A model generated the notes under the pieces. The model worked only from the letters and a program-made list of their open reading frames with translations, was not told where the DNA came from and ran no database searches. Position numbers and translations under genes: made by a program. A DNA stretch of 42,857 nucleotides from an uncultured Prevotellaceae bacterium. Its GTDB lineage: Bacteria; Bacteroidota; Bacteroidia; Bacteroidales; Muribaculaceae. The DNA lies in assembly GCA_937898675.1 (NCBI GenBank), contig CALEJB010000023.1, forward strand, positions 1-42,857. The letters run 5' to 3'. Shown in pieces: positions 39,624 to 42,857 of the stretch. Positions within the stretch are counted from its first letter, which is position 1; each line of letters starts with the position of its first letter.

Positions 39624-42596
39624 TTATCGGCACATGAGGAACATGGGAATGCTCTTCTTGGCCTTGATGCTGGCTCTGGGGCCGTTCAACAGATAGTCAA
39701 TCAGTGCCGAGATGTCAGCGGGGTCAATGGCGCCGTCGCCATTCACATCGGCGCAAATCTCGCAAGCCTGCGAACCGTTCAGCAGATAGTCAATCAGTGC
39801 CGAGATATCAGCGGGGTCAATGGCGCCGTCGTGGTTGACATCGCCAATCTCGTAGCCGTGGCCGGGCTCTAACAGGGTCACCTCCTCGGTGTTGCTCCAC
39901 TCGCTCTCGGTGCCGTCGGCATAGACGGTCTTCACCCTGTATTCATAGGTGCCGCCGGCGGTGAGGTTGGCGACATTGTAGAACTTGTCGGGGGTGATTT
40001 CGGTGATCAGGCGATAGTCCTCGCCGCCCGGGTCGTTGACCATGAGGCGCGGGGCAGTGAGCATCATGCTGTAGTTGCCCGTGTTGTCGCCGGCATAGAC
40101 CTTGACGGATTGCAGGCCATAGTAGCTGCCAGTGCCCGTGATGGTCACCTTGTCGTTCTGGGCGCAGTTGAGCACGCAGTAGTAGGTGCCCCACGATTCG
40201 CTGGTGCCCAGCGAACCGCCTGTCGACTCAAGGCTGGTGGCGATTTCCAGACTTGCGGCGCCGTAGTAGCTGGGATAGTAGCTCATGGCGGTGAACTCAA
40301 CGGTCACCACATCATAGCCCGTGAGGTCGAGCGTCGGGGTGCTGATGGAGCAATCGTCACCGCTGATGATGTAGCCGTCATAGGCCCACAGGCCGCTTGT
40401 GGCGGTCCAGTCGGTGGGCAGGTAGTCGGCATAGTTGTCCACCACGTTGGGCAGGCCGCTCGAGCCCGATACGCTGGTCGTGCCGCTGAAGTCGGCGCTG
40501 GCAATCTCCTTTACCTCGTGGGTGGGCTCATCGGGCTTGGTGTAACCCTTCTTGTTGATCTCGAGGGTGTAGCTGGCCACGCTGGCGGCGGGGCTCTGGT
40601 CGGTCCAGTCGGCGCGGAAGCCAGTCAGGCTGATGTAGTCCTCGTCGGCGGGAAGCATCACGGGAGCATACTTTACCAGGTCGGCCTGGCCGTTGAGGGT
40701 AACGGTCACGGCTTGGGCACCGCCGCCGCTGATGGTGATGGTGGCACTGTTGGTCCCGAAGGCCTGGGGATTGTAGGTCACCGTCACGGTCTTGCCGCTG
40801 GCGGCCTGGTTGGCGGTAATGGTCGTGGGGCTGACGCTAAAGGCGCCATTGCCGCCCGACAGCGAGAGCGTGAGGTTGCCCGTGAGGTTGGTGCCGGTGA
40901 CGGTGAAGGTCTTGGTCACAGGTTGTCCAACGAGCGTGTTCATGCTCAGCGTGGCGGGGTCAACGGTGATGAATTGCGCGGGTGCGGGGTCGCTGCCGTC
41001 GCCGTTGACCACGTTGAAGGTGATGACACCGTTAGTCTCGGTAATGCCAGCGATGCCCATGTCATTGCCCGCGCCGCTCCAGGTCTTGAGGCTGGGACTG
41101 GTAGTGTTGTTGACGGCGGTGACGCGGCGTGTGCCGGGGTAGGGGTCGCTGCCGCTTGATCCGTTGCCGTTGCCGGCGCGCAGCAACTCATAGTACATGT
41201 GCGAAGCGTCGCAGTTGATGGTGTTGTACCACCACTGTTCTTCGTCATACTCGACACGCGCAATCATCATGCCGTGGCCTGGGATGTAGGCGTCCCATCC
41301 CGTCTGCTGACGGTTGTCGATGACGAAGAATTCGTTGTCGTTTTGGGTGGCAATCATGAATCCGGCATTGCTGGTGTTGACGGGTTCAAGGACATAGCCT
41401 TGCGTCTTTTGTTCGATGAGCGTGAGCTTGTCGGTGAACCCCAGGCGGTAACGCTCCCAGATGGTGAATCCGGCGGGAGTGTGCGAGTCGTCGAGGTAGC
41501 TGGCGCCCGACATCACGTCCCACTCGCCCGGGTCGTTGGCGGTGCCGTTGTCCTCATAGTCGGTGTCGTAGAGGTCCATGAGGCCCAGGGCATGCGAGAA
41601 TTCGTGAACCACGGTGCCGATGCCGTCGGGGTCAACATAGCCGTAGCCTTCCCAGCCATAGATTTCGCCCGAGCACGAGTAGGAGCCGAGCTGCACGCCG
41701 TCGTAGGTATTGTAGGTGTAGGCCCGCATGTCGTACTGGTGGGGCCATAGGTAACCGCTGTTGTTGCCGCCAAAGTTGGAGGTGTAGCCAGCCACGATGA
41801 AATAGATGATGTCCACCACGCCGTCACCGTCCAGGTCGTAGTCGCTGAAGTCCACATAGCTGTTGACGGCATCGACTGCACTGACAAAGATGTTGCCGCA
41901 GTTGTTGTAACCCTGGGGGTAGGTGGAGTTATAGTTCACATCAACGGGGCCCACCACATCAAAGTGGGGCAGGAACTGGCCCATGCTGTTGTCGCGAAAG
42001 TAGTCGCGGGCGCTGCCCGTGCACGACACAAAGTTGCCATTCTTGCTTGTGTAGCCCGTGTAGTAGTCCTTGTTGAACATGTCGTCAAACATGGTGCTGG
42101 CGTAGGAGAACTTCTTGTTCTTGTAGTTGATGAGGATGACCAGGCCGCGCCAGTCGGAGTTGCCCTCCTTGAGCGACTTGTCAACCGAGGTCTTGAGCGA
42201 CGACACCTTCTTGTCGCGCGACGAGCGGGCGTTGCGGCCCTGGGTGAGCAGCGACTGGTTGTGCAGGCCGTGCTGCAGTGTGGCCATCATGCCCAACTCG
42301 GCGGCGGTGCGCTCCTGCGGGTTGTGGGCAATCACATTGCCGGGCACCAGTTTAGAGCCCGATTGCACGGCATACACATAGTCGCCGTTGGCGCGCTGCA
42401 TGAGCGTGTAGCCGTCGGTGGTCATGGTGCGGTGATAGAACTCGTCGCCCACGAGTTTGATGGTGAGTTTACTGCCGTCACTTTGCATGACATCAACGGC
42501 CTTGGGGTGGGCGGGAACGGCCTGGGCGGTCATAGCACCCAGGAGTACTACCGCCAGCGCCCAAAGTAGTTTCTTGGTGTTAATACTGATTTTCAT
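39624..42596 (-). CDS. Secreted M6-type metalloprotease with dockerin
   Basis: A 990-aa exported zinc protease of the M6 (immune inhibitor A-like) family. Signal peptide 1-26 (ends MTAQA), propeptide to about 145, then the catalytic domain with HEFSHALGLMDLYD (zinc H331, H335, catalytic E332) and a Ca-type loop DLDGDGVVDI (254-263). The later part has choice-of-anchor-like and Fn3-like beta domains. Two dockerin repeats (919-940 and 950-971) are almost identical. Unusually, a 19-residue basic tail (GPRASIKAKKSIPMFLMCR) follows them. The start at 42596 is supported by the signal peptide and the promoter at 42652-42682; an upstream in-frame start at 42833 is before the promoter. Probably degrades host proteins such as mucins. 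Confidence 0.92.
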   Translation of the reverse strand: MKISINTKKLLWALAVVLLGAMTAQAVPAHPKAVDVMQSDGSKLTIKLVGDEFYHRTMTTDGYTLMQRANGDYVYAVQSGSKLVPGNVIAHNPQERTAAELGMMATLQHGLHNQSLLTQGRNARSSRDKKVSSLKTSVDKSLKEGNSDWRGLVILINYKNKKFSYASTMFDDMFNKDYYTGYTSKNGNFVSCTGSARDYFRDNSMGQFLPHFDVVGPVDVNYNSTYPQGYNNCGNIFVSAVDAVNSYVDFSDYDLDGDGVVDIIYFIVAGYTSNFGGNNSGYLWPHQYDMRAYTYNTYDGVQLGSYSCSGEIYGWEGYGYVDPDGIGTVVHEFSHALGLMDLYDTDYEDNGTANDPGEWDVMSGASYLDDSHTPAGFTIWERYRLGFTDKLTLIEQKTQGYVLEPVNTSNAGFMIATQNDNEFFVIDNRQQTGWDAYIPGHGMMIARVEYDEEQWWYNTINCDASHMYYELLRAGNGNGSSGSDPYPGTRRVTAVNNTTSPSLKTWSGAGNDMGIAGITETNGVITFNVVNGDGSDPAPAQFITVDPATLSMNTLVGQPVTKTFTVTGTNLTGNLTLSLSGGNGAFSVSPTTITANQAASGKTVTVTYNPQAFGTNSATITISGGGAQAVTVTLNGQADLVKYAPVMLPADEDYISLTGFRADWTDQSPAASVASYTLEINKKGYTKPDEPTHEVKEIASADFSGTTSVSGSSGLPNVVDNYADYLPTDWTATSGLWAYDGYIISGDDCSISTPTLDLTGYDVVTVEFTAMSYYPSYYGAASLEIATSLESTGGSLGTSESWGTYYCVLNCAQNDKVTITGTGSYYGLQSVKVYAGDNTGNYSMMLTAPRLMVNDPGGEDYRLITEITPDKFYNVANLTAGGTYEYRVKTVYADGTESEWSNTEEVTLLEPGHGYEIGDVNHDGAIDPADISALIDYLLNGSQACEICADVNGDGAIDPADISALIDYLLNGPRASIKAKKSIPMFLMCR
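39684..39738 (-). repeat. Dockerin-coding repeat, second unit
   Basis: About 55 bp that recur at 39777-39831 with two differences, spaced 93 bp. They code the two dockerin halves. Confidence 0.8.
39777..39831 (-). repeat. Dockerin-coding repeat, first unit
   Basis: Near-identical to 39684-39738. Confidence 0.8.
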
Positions 42597-42857
42597 TGTG
42601 TAATTTGGTAATTTATAATGAAATTGATGGTTAGATGATAATTTTTCGCCCCAAATGTACATATTAATTGCGATATGTGCAATATATGCAGGATTTTCAA
42701 TCTCGAAAAATGAGTCAATGACATAGCAGTTGGCCCTCTCCGAGGCCCCGGCGAGCGGGCACACTAACGGATGCGGGCTGAAAGTCCGCGATTGCCCGTG
42801 TCTCAACATCGTGTTGTCAAACAACAGGAACAACTGGTAACAACTTGGACAACTTGT
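42597..42857. other. Upstream region of the M6 gene, structured and repetitive
   Basis: It holds the M6 promoter, then a GC-rich block with a nested hairpin (CGGGCA 42756-42761 with TGCCCG 42793-42798; inside it GCGGGC 42773-42778 with GTCCGC 42784-42789, loop TGAAA). Repeats of AACAAC/CAACTTG fill 42819-42857. No gene was seen. Confidence 0.5.
42652..42682 (-). promoter_or_regulatory. Promoter of the M6 protease gene
   Basis: Minus strand TTG (42682-42680), 20 nt, TACATTTG (42659-42652); leader about 50 nt. Confidence 0.7.

Noticed and set aside
39684..39831. Possible CRISPR-like repeats
   Set aside because: Only two copies, coding the dockerin halves in frame; no spacer array and no cas genes anywhere in the window.
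7514..42596. A cellulosome with cohesin scaffold
   Set aside because: No cohesin-like or scaffoldin-like protein is present here; dockerin-like modules alone do not prove one.

Overview
This is a chromosomal window from a Bacteroidales bacterium. A gut Muribaculaceae- or Prevotella-like genome fits best, but the exact genus cannot be read from the sequence. The evidence is: promoters of the Bacteroidetes type (TTTG, about 18-21 nt, TAnnTTTG) before most genes; almost no Shine-Dalgarno sequences; a tmRNA with the tag GENNYALAA; dockerin-like C-termini on secreted proteins; and Bacteroidales families such as DUF1460 and DUF4301. Most of the window is GC-rich, with AT-rich patches.

Left part (1-10250): a transposase remnant at the edge, lysA, a DUF1460 lipoprotein, rpsO, a DUF59 Fe-S factor followed by an LpxH-type hydrolase, ispD overlapping recG, a secreted beta-helix protein with an N-terminal half-dockerin, and a secreted M23/LysM peptidase.

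Middle (10250-17800): on the minus strand, a small secreted protein, a secreted C10 cysteine protease with a dockerin, and two tandem deoxynucleoside kinases; on the plus strand, a flavin reductase, glyA and fabG. From 17800 to 20035 lies an accessory patch: a truncated gene, a complete IS4-family element (18046-19353, 13-bp inverted repeats, no target duplication seen), an AT-rich stretch with GGGGGTAC repeats, and ssrA. Next come a DEDDy exonuclease, a RelA-type (p)ppGpp synthetase with a degenerate hydrolase site, DUF4301 plus a periplasmic thioredoxin, and rpsF-rpsR-rplI, where rpsR and rplI carry strong Shine-Dalgarno sequences.

Right part (27000-42857): small genes of unknown role; a secreted protein with two repeated beta domains and a dockerin; ftsY-rimO; a small secreted protein made of 20-residue GNSTY repeats followed by a carboxylesterase; a lower-GC island with a lipoprotein and a subtilase gene broken by a start-proximal frameshift and an in-frame TGA; a GH29 alpha-L-fucosidase; and a secreted M6 metalloprotease with a dockerin.

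The themes are housekeeping (lysine, isoprenoid, lipid A, nucleotide, one-carbon, ribosome, SRP and stringent response) mixed with a secretome of proteases and glycan-active proteins. Four secreted proteins share a dockerin-like module with no cohesin in view. The best leads are this dockerin set, the GNSTY repeat protein, the doubly broken subtilase, the SD-led rpsR/rplI, and the palindrome on the promoter at 1583-1619.
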